From contig CAVZMO010000024.1 in assembly GCA_963776195.1 (NCBI GenBank), forward strand, positions 1-64,000: DNA of 64,000 bases, in the 5' to 3' direction. Positions 8,513 through 17,300 of the stretch are shown here, in pieces. The notes below the pieces were generated by a model that searched no databases, was not told where the DNA came from, and saw only the letters and a program-made list of their open reading frames with translations. Source of the stretch: CAVZMO01 sp963776195 (GTDB taxonomy: Bacteria; Nitrospirota; Thermodesulfovibrionia; Thermodesulfovibrionales; SM23-35). How positions within the stretch are numbered: the stretch's first letter is position 1; every line of letters starts with the position of its first letter. Both the position numbers and the translations under genes were made by a program.

Positions 8513-8541
8513 TTGACTATAATAAGAAGAAAAATTATTAT
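8513..8541 (+). promoter_or_regulatory. Sigma-70-type promoter of the TauE/SafE gene
   Basis: TTGACT (8513-8518) and TATTAT (8536-8541) are 17 bases apart in an AT-rich stretch about 70 bp before the GTG start at 8611. Confidence 0.55.
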
Positions 8542-8610
8542 ATCATTCTGTTATTGCGATTTAATTGTTCGGATGTAATAATTTTTAATCTTTTGAGGAG
8601 GTAATCAACG

Positions 8611-9579
8611 GTGTCACGCACTTTGAAAAGGATTTCCATATTCATGACCATGATGCTGCTTTTGATATGCATGTTCGGGACTGCATTTGGTGAAGAGAAT
8701 ACAGCAAATGCGGTCGCTGCCGCTGGCTCTCCAACCCCCTGGTGGGTGTGGCCATTGTCTTTATTTGTAGTAACTTTCATCCTGGGCATTTTGGCCGTCT
8801 TAGGCGGCGTCGGTGGAGGGGTTCTTTTCGTCCCGATTATCGGAGGCTTTTTCCCTTTTCACATTGACTTCGTTAGAGGCGCCGGCCTTTTAGTCGCCCT
8901 CGCGGGCGCCCTTGCTGCAGGCCCCGGCCTTCTCAAAAGCGGCATGGCCTGTTTAAGGCTTGCGATACCTGTTGCCCTTATCGCATCCGCGTGTGCAATA
9001 GTGGGCGCCATGATAGGACTTGCATTGCCTGCAAATGTTGTTAATATTGCATTAGGCGCCACGATTCTCGGCATAGTCGCGATCATGCTCATAGCAAAAA
9101 AATCCGAGTACCCTGATATCAAGAAAGCTGATGCGCTGTCACAGGCCCTTAATATTCATGGAATATATTGTGAAGCATCAACCGGAAAAGATATTGATTG
9201 GAAAATCCACAGGACCCCCCAGGGACTTGCAACATTTATTATCATCGGAGTTATGGCCGGAATGTTCGGACTCGGCGCCGGATGGGCCAATGTCCCGGTA
9301 TTGAATTTGATGATGGGAGCGCCTCTGAAAGTCTCTGTTGCAACGAGTAAGTTTTTACTCTCTGTAACCGATACATCAGCCGCCTGGATCTATGTGAATA
9401 ACGGGGCTGTACTACCAATGATGGTGGTCCCGTCAATAATCGGGATAATGCTCGGCTCTATTATAGGAGTAAAAATTCTCGCAAAGACAAAACCTGCAGC
9501 AATCAGGTATATGGTTATTGGTCTGCTGCTTTTCGCCGGTCTCAGAGCACTGCTGAAAGGTCTCGCTATCTGGAAATAA
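8611..9579 (+). CDS. TauE/SafE-family sulfite/organosulfonate exporter
   Basis: A 322-residue membrane protein with a signal-anchor-like N-terminus (res 9-27) and about eight further helices arranged as two repeated halves: GVGGGVLFVPIIGGFFPF (res ~67-85) and GLGAGWANVPVLNLMMGAPLKVSVATS (res ~225-250), the two signature half-repeats of the family. Family members export sulfite, sulfoacetate or related anions, or take part in sulfur uptake. Start is GTG 8611 after GAGGAGGT. The gene downstream by 21 bp encodes a small membrane protein that likely works with it. Confidence 0.85.
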   Translation: MSRTLKRISIFMTMMLLLICMFGTAFGEENTANAVAAAGSPTPWWVWPLSLFVVTFILGILAVLGGVGGGVLFVPIIGGFFPFHIDFVRGAGLLVALAGALAAGPGLLKSGMACLRLAIPVALIASACAIVGAMIGLALPANVVNIALGATILGIVAIMLIAKKSEYPDIKKADALSQALNIHGIYCEASTGKDIDWKIHRTPQGLATFIIIGVMAGMFGLGAGWANVPVLNLMMGAPLKVSVATSKFLLSVTDTSAAWIYVNNGAVLPMMVVPSIIGIMLGSIIGVKILAKTKPAAIRYMVIGLLLFAGLRALLKGLAIWK

Positions 9580-9600
9580 TATTCTAAAGGAGGAGGGAAT

Positions 9601-10014
9601 ATGGCTGGGAAAACAAAGGTAACCGAACAACTTGCATATGCAACCATTCTCGATAAAGGCATGAAGATAGGATTACTCATGCTCGTCATTAGTTTTATAA
9701 TTTATATAACGGGCATCCTTACCCCTTATATCCCTGTAAACGATCTGCCTAAATATTGGGGCCTGTCCGTTCACAAGTATCTCGAGGTAACCGGGATTCA
9801 ACCGGGATGGACATGGCTCAGGCTTCTCGGGAAGGGTGATTTTCTCAATTTTGTAGGCATTGCCTTTCTCGCAGGCGTCACGGCAGTTTGCTATGTCAGG
9901 ATTATTCCGATTCTGTTCAGAAAAAAGGATATCGCCTTCGGGATCATTGCGATACTTGAAGTAATAGTGCTGGTGCTCGCGGCATCAGGTTTACTGAAGT
10001 CAGGAGGCCACTAA
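9601..10014 (+). CDS. Small membrane protein, DUF1634-like partner of TauE
   Basis: A 137-residue protein with three hydrophobic helices (about res 21-43, 80-105 and 115-133), preceded by AGGAGGAGG. Size, topology and position directly after a TauE/SafE gene resemble the DUF1634 proteins usually found in that pairing, but I cannot confirm the family from the sequence alone. It probably assists or regulates the exporter in the inner membrane. Confidence 0.6.
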   Translation: MAGKTKVTEQLAYATILDKGMKIGLLMLVISFIIYITGILTPYIPVNDLPKYWGLSVHKYLEVTGIQPGWTWLRLLGKGDFLNFVGIAFLAGVTAVCYVRIIPILFRKKDIAFGIIAILEVIVLVLAASGLLKSGGH

Positions 10015-10119
10015 AGTTAGCGAGGGGCATCCTGAATCGAATATCTCCACCATTCTCCCGAGGTTTCTTTATTTTTTAAGAACTCCCGTCTCCCTCTTTT
10101 CCAAAGAAGCGATTAAGAA

Positions 10120-10249
10120 CTACAAAATTGTAGAAGCTACAAAATTGTATCTTTTCCCCTATAGTAACAGATACTGTGCAACGTCTTGATAAATCGATAT
10201 AAACCTGGATTCTACGTTCAGGTCCCCGTGGTTTCCTACAAAATTGTAG
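10120..10249. promoter_or_regulatory. Three copies of a CTACAAAATTGTAG palindrome before amt
   Basis: The 344-bp gap ahead of the ammonium channel gene holds CTACAAAATTGTAG at 10120-10133, CTACAAAATTGTAT at 10137-10150 and CTACAAAATTGTAG at 10236-10249. The first two are 17 bp centre to centre, the third 99 bp further on. Perfect dyad symmetry and repetition mark these as operators for a dimeric regulator. They match neither the NtrC site nor the GlnR/TnrA consensus. The third site is ~110 bp upstream of the amt start. Confidence 0.65.
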
Positions 10250-10358
10250 AAATAAGCGGCCGAAGGCATTTCCCCATAATAATATTCGCTTTAAAATCAG
10301 CACGTTATATCTGGCACGCTTTTAGATATGAGAGGGTCAAAGAACCAAAGGAGGCAGT

Positions 10359-11693
10359 ATGGGAAAAATACTAGGCTTAATCGTAATTATCAGTTTTATA
10401 TGCATCACCGGGATGGTGTATGCCGGAGACCTGCCTGCAAGAACAGAGCAGGTTGCTTCCACGGTATCAAAGATCGATACCGGAGATACGGCCTGGATTT
10501 TGATCTCTACCGCCCTTGTCATGCTCATGACCCCTGGCCTCGCCCTTTTTTACGGAGGAATGGTAAGGGGGAAGAATGTGCTCGGAACGATCATGCAGAG
10601 TTTTGTTGCGATTGCGGTCATTAGTGTTCAGTGGATATTAGTCGGTTACAGCCTTTCTTTCGGCCCTGATGTCCATGGAATAATCGGAAATCTTGACTGG
10701 ATAGGACTGAATGGTGTCGGCGTAGAGCCGAATCCTGATTATGCCCCCACTATTCCCCATATGGCGTTTATGATATATCAGGCGATGTTTGCCGTTATTA
10801 CGCCGGCATTGATAACCGGCGCCTTTGCAGAAAGAATGAAATTTTCGGCGTACATGCTTTTCATAATAGTATGGTCAACCGTCGTTTATGACCCCGTAGC
10901 ACACTGGGTTTGGGGTGCGGGCGGATGGCTGAAACAAATGGGCACCCTGGATTTTGCAGGCGGCATTGTTGTCCATCTCATATCGGGAATTTCTGCCCTC
11001 GCTGCCGCCCTGTTAATCGGGAAAAGGAAAGGATATCGGCAGGAAGCGATGTACCCTCATAATCTTCCAATGACCGTTCTTGGAACAGGACTCTTGTGGT
11101 TCGGATGGTTCGGTTTTAACGCAGGCAGTGCCCTTTCTGCCGGGGCTTTGAGTACCATGGCCTTTGTGGCTACCCACACTTCTGCCGTTTCGGCAACGGT
11201 TATCTGGGTCATCATCGAATGGTTGCACCGGGGCAAGCCCACCATGTTCGGAGCAGCAACGGGGTCTATTGCAGGGCTTGCTACGATAACACCGGCATCC
11301 GGATTTGTAAGCCCAATGTCCGCGTTGCTCATAGGCCTCGCAGCAGGATCGATATGCTATCTCTCCCTGAACATGAAGGGGAAGCTCGGGTATGATGATT
11401 CACTCGACGCCTTCGGTGTCCATGGCATCGGCGGAATATTGGGGACCTTTGCCACAGGTCTTTTTGCCCAGACACTTATCAATCCCTCGGGGAGCAACGG
11501 TTTGTTCTTCGGCGGCCATCAAATGTTTAGCTCGCAGTTGATCGCCATAGCGGTGACGGGCCTTTATTCTTTTGTCGTGTCCGTAATTATTTTGAAAATA
11601 ATCGACAAAATTATCGGTTTAAGGGTTGATGCAGAATCTGAGGTAAGCGGACTCGATATATCGCAGCATGGCGAAAGCGGATATACTTTTTAG
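10359..11693 (+). CDS. amt: Ammonium transporter (Amt/AmtB family)
   Basis: A 444-residue channel with a cleavable-looking signal peptide (res 1-22, ending VYAGD) followed by eleven helices. Family marks: TALVMLMTPGLALFYGGMVR (res ~47-66), AVITPALITGAFAERMKF, YDPVAHWVWG with the first pore-lining His region, GTGLLWFGWFGFNAGSAL and DSLDAFGVHGIGGILG with the conserved D-x-FGVHGIGG pore His. It brings ammonium/ammonia into the cell. The glutamine synthetase gene follows 88 bp downstream, so the two form an ammonium-assimilation unit. The usual PII gene (glnK) is not in the window. Confidence 0.93.
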   Translation: MGKILGLIVIISFICITGMVYAGDLPARTEQVASTVSKIDTGDTAWILISTALVMLMTPGLALFYGGMVRGKNVLGTIMQSFVAIAVISVQWILVGYSLSFGPDVHGIIGNLDWIGLNGVGVEPNPDYAPTIPHMAFMIYQAMFAVITPALITGAFAERMKFSAYMLFIIVWSTVVYDPVAHWVWGAGGWLKQMGTLDFAGGIVVHLISGISALAAALLIGKRKGYRQEAMYPHNLPMTVLGTGLLWFGWFGFNAGSALSAGALSTMAFVATHTSAVSATVIWVIIEWLHRGKPTMFGAATGSIAGLATITPASGFVSPMSALLIGLAAGSICYLSLNMKGKLGYDDSLDAFGVHGIGGILGTFATGLFAQTLINPSGSNGLFFGGHQMFSSQLIAIAVTGLYSFVVSVIILKIIDKIIGLRVDAESEVSGLDISQHGESGYTF

Positions 11694-11781
11694 GGGGTGA
11701 AACATGTAGGGAGAAAAGGGGTGTTCGATGCAACTCAATTTACACAATAAATCAAAAACACTTAAAGGGAGGTAGGAAAAT

Positions 11782-13194
11782 ATGACACCGAAAGAGGTTA
11801 TTGAATTAGCAAAAAAGAACAAGGCAGTAATGGTGGATCTGAAGTTCATGGATTTTCCGGGACTGTGGCAGCACTTCTCGGTCCCGATCAAGGAGCTCAG
11901 TGAGGACATGTTCGAAAACGGACTGGGCTTTGACGGCTCCTCCATAAGGGGCTGGCAGGCCATACATATGAGCGACATGCTGGTAATTCCGGACCCGACA
12001 ACAGCGGTAATGGACCCCGTCACCCAGCACCCAACGGTCAGCCTTATCTGTACGATTGTTGATCCGATTACAAAAGAACAGTATTCAAGAGACCCCCGTT
12101 TCGTTGCACAGAAGGCCGAGGCCTATATGAAATCATTAAAGGTCGCCGATACCGCATACTTCGGTCCCGAGGCGGAATTCTTCATATTCGATGACGTACG
12201 GTTTGATTATACGGCAAACAGCGGTTATCATTTTGTCGATTCAGACGAGGGGATATGGAATTCAGGGAGAGAAGAGAATCCAAACCTTGGCTATAAACCG
12301 AGGCACAAAGAAGGCTACTTCCCTGTGGCCCCGATGGACAAGCAGCAGGATCTCCGTACCGAGATGGTACTGGAACTGCAAAAGGCGGGGATAGAAGTTG
12401 AGGCCCAGCACCATGAGGTTGCAACCGGGGGCCAGGCAGAGATCGATATGAGATTTTCACCTCTGGTAAACATGGCGGACAAGCTGATGATGTACAAGTA
12501 CATCATCAAGAATGTAGCGGTAAGGAACGGAAAGACCGTGACGATGATGCCGAAGCCGTTGTTCGGCGATAATGGTTCGGGTATGCACACCCATCAGAGC
12601 CTCTGGAAAGGCGGCAAGCCGCTCTTTGCCGGAAACGCATATGCAGGGATTTCAGAAATGGCCCTGTATTATATCGGCGGGATATTGAAACACGCTGCCG
12701 CACTCGCCGCCCTTGTTGCGCCGACAACAAACTCATACAAGAGACTTGTTCCCGGATATGAGGCCCCGATCAACCTTGCCTATTCGAGCAGAAACAGATC
12801 GGCGGCCATCAGGATACCGATGTATTCTCCAAGCCCAAAGGCAAAGAGGGTCGAAGTGAGGTTCCCCGACCCTTCCTGCAACCCCTATCTCGCTTTCGCT
12901 GCAATGCTCATGGCAGGACTCGACGGCATAGAGAACAAGATCGATCCAGGAGAACCGCTTGACAAGGACATCTATGATCTCGGGCCGGAGGAGCTTGCCA
13001 AGGTCCCGAGCCTTCCCGGTTCACTTGAGGACGCCCTTGACTGCCTTGAGAAAGACCACGACTTCCTGTTGAAGGGAGATGTATTTACGGAAGATGTCCT
13101 CCGGATGTGGATAAGCTACAAACGGGCCAAAGAGGTGGATGCCTTAAGACTCAGACCCCACCCATATGAGTTCTTCCTCTATTATGACATTTAA
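11782..13194 (+). CDS. glnA: Glutamine synthetase type I
   Basis: A 470-residue GSI that condenses ammonium and glutamate to glutamine with ATP. Beta-grasp start, then FDGSSIRGW (res ~53-61), FGPEAEFFIFDD, the NGSGMHTHQSL ATP/glutamate loop, LVAPTTNSYKRLVPGYEAP and NRSAAIRIP. The IYDLGPEE segment near residue 400 keeps the Tyr that GlnE adenylylates in GSI-beta enzymes, so covalent control is likely. The C-terminus PHPYEFFLYYDI is typical. AGGGAGGT precedes ATG 11782. Expressed after amt. Confidence 0.96.
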   Translation: MTPKEVIELAKKNKAVMVDLKFMDFPGLWQHFSVPIKELSEDMFENGLGFDGSSIRGWQAIHMSDMLVIPDPTTAVMDPVTQHPTVSLICTIVDPITKEQYSRDPRFVAQKAEAYMKSLKVADTAYFGPEAEFFIFDDVRFDYTANSGYHFVDSDEGIWNSGREENPNLGYKPRHKEGYFPVAPMDKQQDLRTEMVLELQKAGIEVEAQHHEVATGGQAEIDMRFSPLVNMADKLMMYKYIIKNVAVRNGKTVTMMPKPLFGDNGSGMHTHQSLWKGGKPLFAGNAYAGISEMALYYIGGILKHAAALAALVAPTTNSYKRLVPGYEAPINLAYSSRNRSAAIRIPMYSPSPKAKRVEVRFPDPSCNPYLAFAAMLMAGLDGIENKIDPGEPLDKDIYDLGPEELAKVPSLPGSLEDALDCLEKDHDFLLKGDVFTEDVLRMWISYKRAKEVDALRLRPHPYEFFLYYDI

Positions 13195-13224
13195 TCGATT
13201 AGGCTAACGGTAGAGGGTCGGGGT

Positions 13225-13255
13225 CCGGAAGTTCCAAAGACTTCCGGCTCTCTGC
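13225..13255 (+). terminator. Hairpin terminator after glnA
   Basis: CCGGAAGT (13225-13232) pairs with ACTTCCGG (13240-13247) around a 7-base loop, followed by CTCTCTGCTTT. It begins 30 bp after the glnA stop and separates it from the convergent sortase gene. Confidence 0.6.
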
Positions 13256-13256
13256 T

Positions 13257-14192
13257 TTAAAATGTCGGATAAGCGATCACCATAGTCCGCCTGTTGGTAT
13301 AAATGGTGGGAGACCAGGTCGAAACACACGTAATGAGCGTTAACCGCTCTCCGGGAGTTGCATCATAAAGCGTCAGGTCGGCCACATCCCGATAGGTCTT
13401 CACTTTTACCTTATAAGCATACTGGTTTCCGTTATGAAAAACATAGATTAGGGTTCCTTCCGAAACGATATCGAGGAGACTGAAAAAACTCTTGGGTTTC
13501 CAAAGGCCAAACTCTGCGAGATTATGGCCCTCGATAATACAATTCCCTCTTTGGCCTGGTAGCGGAGAACTTGAAACATGGCAAACACCCCTCAAGAGTT
13601 GCCCCTTGCTCACACCTTCAAGAATTGGGGCGTCCACCAATAGTGAAGGGATGATTATTCGGTCCCCCTGGACTTGTTGCAGCTGAACTTTTTTCTCAAG
13701 CGCCTCTACTTTTGATGAAAAAAGCAGAAGGGTGATATAGGGACGGGCAATCCACATCCCAAAGGTCAACCCGCCAGAAATCAGGACAATACCCAGGAAG
13801 TAGAATGAACGATCAGCAATCCTTCTCCATCCGCTTTTCCCGTCTTTGTCCTCCTTCGTGGTTGAAGCCATTTCACCGGAAACCTTTATATCTGCAGGAC
13901 CTCCAAGGGTCATAAAAGAGGGAAATCTTTTTTTCAGTCGGAACAAAAATACAGCAAAAAAGATTACGAACAGAATCCATAAAGTAATTACCCCGGACCA
14001 GATAACGGCAGGCACTATCGAAACGGTCTTAAAGATGACCTCAATCCCTGCTCTGTGACTGACAGGTCTGCTATTCCAGGCAAAAAGACAGACCAGTGAA
14101 GTCACCAAAAAGTAGAGAAAGGGATAAATATACCATTTCAGATACCCTTTTATTTTTCGTATTATTACCATGAAAAGCTTTTCTTCCGCCAC
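13257..14192 (-). CDS. Membrane sortase (class D/E-like transpeptidase)
   Basis: A 311-residue protein. Three hydrophobic helices (about res 21-38, 62-84, 130-158) and a 28-residue linker precede a sortase domain at ~175-311. The catalytic triad is visible: His223 in CIIEGHNL, Cys289 in LTLITC (the TLxTC motif) and Arg301/302 in TNRRTMVIAYP. Sortases cut a sorting motif and join the protein to a surface acceptor. Three N-terminal helices are unusual, since most sortases have one. Start is GTG 14192; ATG 14171 is an alternative. It lies just downstream of, and on the same strand as, a repeat protein with a C-terminal sorting-type tail, its probable only substrate. Confidence 0.85.
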   Translation of the reverse strand: MAEEKLFMVIIRKIKGYLKWYIYPFLYFLVTSLVCLFAWNSRPVSHRAGIEVIFKTVSIVPAVIWSGVITLWILFVIFFAVFLFRLKKRFPSFMTLGGPADIKVSGEMASTTKEDKDGKSGWRRIADRSFYFLGIVLISGGLTFGMWIARPYITLLLFSSKVEALEKKVQLQQVQGDRIIIPSLLVDAPILEGVSKGQLLRGVCHVSSSPLPGQRGNCIIEGHNLAEFGLWKPKSFFSLLDIVSEGTLIYVFHNGNQYAYKVKVKTYRDVADLTLYDATPGERLTLITCVSTWSPTIYTNRRTMVIAYPTF

Positions 14193-14263
14193 TTTTTTAA
14201 CTTATCGCAAAGGGTGAACTACATGTCAATTGAGGCTGAATCCATCGACTTTTGCTGCTTCTT

Positions 14264-14324
14264 GCTTGCAAAAAAGCGTACTCCTCGTTGAGCGCAGGAG
14301 CACGCTTTTTTGTTAATTTGCAAG
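14264..14324. terminator. Strong two-sided terminator between substrate and sortase genes
   Basis: AAAAAAGCGT (14270-14279) pairs with ACGCTTTTTT (14302-14311) and CTCCT with AGGAG inside it, around a 10-base loop. Outer TTGC.../GCAAG pairing extends it. With A- and T-runs at both sides it would act in either direction. It should cut most transcription from the surface-protein gene before the sortase gene. Confidence 0.8.
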
Positions 14325-14332
14325 TCAATACC

Positions 14333-17300
14333 TTAGATATTTCGAAGCCATTCGCTCTTTTTTATTAAAATTACTCCTGTAGTGATCGCAATAAGTGCTA
14401 AGAACGCTATCACGTAAGTGTTTGCCCCGGTTGTATAACCGCCGGAATAGGGATAGCCAGCTCCAAAGGGCGAAAGAGAACTGGTCACGCCTGTAATTGT
14501 ATTATTCACTGTATCTACGGAGGTAGTTACATCGCCCCATCCGCTTGTCCAGTGGAACAGCCTCAGGTTGGCTTCCGGCCCGATGACCGCAGATTCATTA
14601 TAGGGAATCGTTACTGTAATCGCGCCGCTTATATTACAGCCGGCATGACTTATGTCGTAAAAATTACTTGCAAACCTGTATCCTGAAGGAGCAACTCCAG
14701 GAGGCGTCCCCGACGTAGTCTTTGAGATGGTACACGGGCCGGTTATCTGCGTGAACGTCACGATGACTCCGTCCCCAAGATTTACCGTGTAGTTGTAATG
14801 CGTCGTCCCATCTATAGAGACGCCTGCATCTGCTACAAAGATGGCGCTTATCGTGTGGGCTGCCGTCACATTTGTAAAGGTATAGGATGAGACTGTGCCA
14901 ACCGGTGCACCATCTACTGATACACTATATATGTGATAGCCTGAATTTGCCGTTATATTGAAAGTTTGGTTTGCTCCATTATTCACAGACACTGCTCCCG
15001 ATGGACTGATGCTACCCCCACTCCCCGCTGATGCGGTTATGGTATGGGTGCTTACGTCGGCAGCAAAGTTCGCTGAAACACCGCAGTTGGATGTTATCGA
15101 TCCTGTGCTATATGTATTGCCCGCCAATGTTCCACCGCAGCCCATAACCGACACTATGTGATACCCTGCATTAGGCGTCACAGTAAACTGTATAGTCTGG
15201 TTGTAATTCACTGTCTGCGGCGTCGAGGGATTGATGGTTCCGCCACTTCCAGCCGATGGTGTAACCGTATAAGTATTGATCGCAAAGCTTGCCACTACCG
15301 TGCAATCGGCTGTTATCGCGTTTGTCGTATACGTATTACCGACTAACGAACCGCCACAAGTGCCCGACATTACAGCATGGTAGCCCGTATTCGGCGTTAC
15401 TGTAAATTGTGTCGTCTGGTTGTAATTCACTGTCTGCGGCGTCGAGGGATTAATACTGCCGCCAGTCCCCGCTGATGGCGTCACTGTGTGCGTGTCTATC
15501 GCAAAGCTTGCCACTACCGTGCAATCGGCTGTTATCGCGTTTGTCGTATACGTATTACCGACTAACGTCCCTCCGCATGTGCCATTTACCGAGGTTATGT
15601 GGTAACCGGTGCTCGGCGTCACCGTGAACGACGGGGTTGCGTTATAGTTAACAGTCTGTGGTGTTGATGGATTGATGGTTCCACCAGTTCCTGCTGATGG
15701 TGTTACCGTATAAGTGTTGATCGCAAAGTTAGCCACCACCGTACAATCTGCCGTTACTGCGTTGGTCGTATAGGTATTTCCAACCAATGAACCGCCACAC
15801 GTCCCTGTTACTGATGATATATGATAACCGGTGTTCGGCGTCACCGTAAATGAAGTCGTCTGGTTATAATTAACGGTTTGAGGTGTTGATGGGTTGATGC
15901 TTCCGTTTGCCCCCGCTGATGGAGTGACCGTGTAGGTGTTTATCGCAAAATTGGCCACCACTGTACAATCAGCCGTTATCGCATTCGTCGTATACGTATT
16001 GCCGACCAATGAACCTCCACACGTGCCGCCTACCGATGATATGTGATAACCGGTGTTCGGTGTTACCGTGAACGACGTTGTCGCATTATAGTTCACTGTC
16101 TGCGGCGTCGAGGGGTTGATTGTTCCATTAGCTCCTGCCGATGGTGTCACCGTGTAGGTGTTTATCGCAAAATTAGCCACTACAGTGCAATCTGCCGTCA
16201 CCGCATTTGTCGTATAGGTATTGCCAACCAATGAACCACCGCACGTGCCGCCAATTGATACTATGTGATACCCTGTGTTCGGTGTTACCGTGAATGATGT
16301 CGTCGCATTATAGTTCACCGTCTGCGGTGTTGACGGATTGATCGTCCCTCCAGCTCCCGCTGAAGGTGTTACCGTATAAGTATTGATAGCAAAGCTCGCT
16401 GCCACCGTACAATCTGCCGTTACCGCATTGGTCGTATAGGTATTGCCGACCAATGTCCCTCCGCATGTGCCATTAACCGATGATGTGTGATACCCTGTGT
16501 TCGGTGTTACCGTAAATGATGTCGTCTGGTTGTAATTTACCGTCTGCGGTGTTGACGGATTGATCGTCCCCCCGGCTCCAGCCGACGGTGTCACAGTATA
16601 CTGGTTCAATGTGAATGTTGCCGTGATGCTTTTTGCAGAGGTTATGGGTGAATTCAATGTGCACGTTGCAGAGGTCGTTCCATTGCCTGATGTTGAATTA
16701 CATCCGCTCGTCCATGCTACCGTCGAACCGGTATTGGCACTCCCCGTTACCGTATAAGGACCTGAACCGTAATTTACTGTTGCAGTATTGTCGCCCGTCA
16801 ATGTGGAGCCGTTCCACGTGGCATTTATAGAATCACCTGACAGGTTGCCCGTTATCGTTCCAGAGCCGTTGCCCACTCCGTTTGCTGTGACTGTGTAAGT
16901 GTTCAATGTGAATGTCGCAGTCACTGTCTTGTTTTCAGTGAGACTGCTGAAGGTACACGTAGCTGTGGATGTGCCATTGCCAGACGGCGTGCCTCCTGCG
17001 CCTGCACAGTCAGCCCATGATGTTGTCGAACCCGTACCGGAAGAGGCCGTCAATACAACATTTGTCCCATAATTGATCGCAGACGTTGTTCCAGTGCTGG
17101 CGGCAGGATAGTTGTAGTTTATTCCGCCTGTATTTGATGCAACCGATCCTGTGCCGTTGCCGTTGGCATTTGCCGTCACTGTGAAAGTCTTAATATTAAA
17201 GGTCGCCGTAACTGTTTTATTACCCCCAAGAAGACTCATACTTACTGTACACTGGTTTCCGTTTACTGAATCACAACCCGTCCAGGAGGCAAAGGTTGAG

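Noticed and set aside
10310..10326. A sigma-54 promoter (TGGCAC...) upstream of amt
   Set aside because: The -24 box fits, but the -12 position reads TAGA where TTGC is needed.
15065..16609. Regular ~222-bp repeats as a possible CRISPR-like or satellite array
   Set aside because: They are continuous protein-coding repeats with mostly synonymous differences; no spacers and no cas genes.
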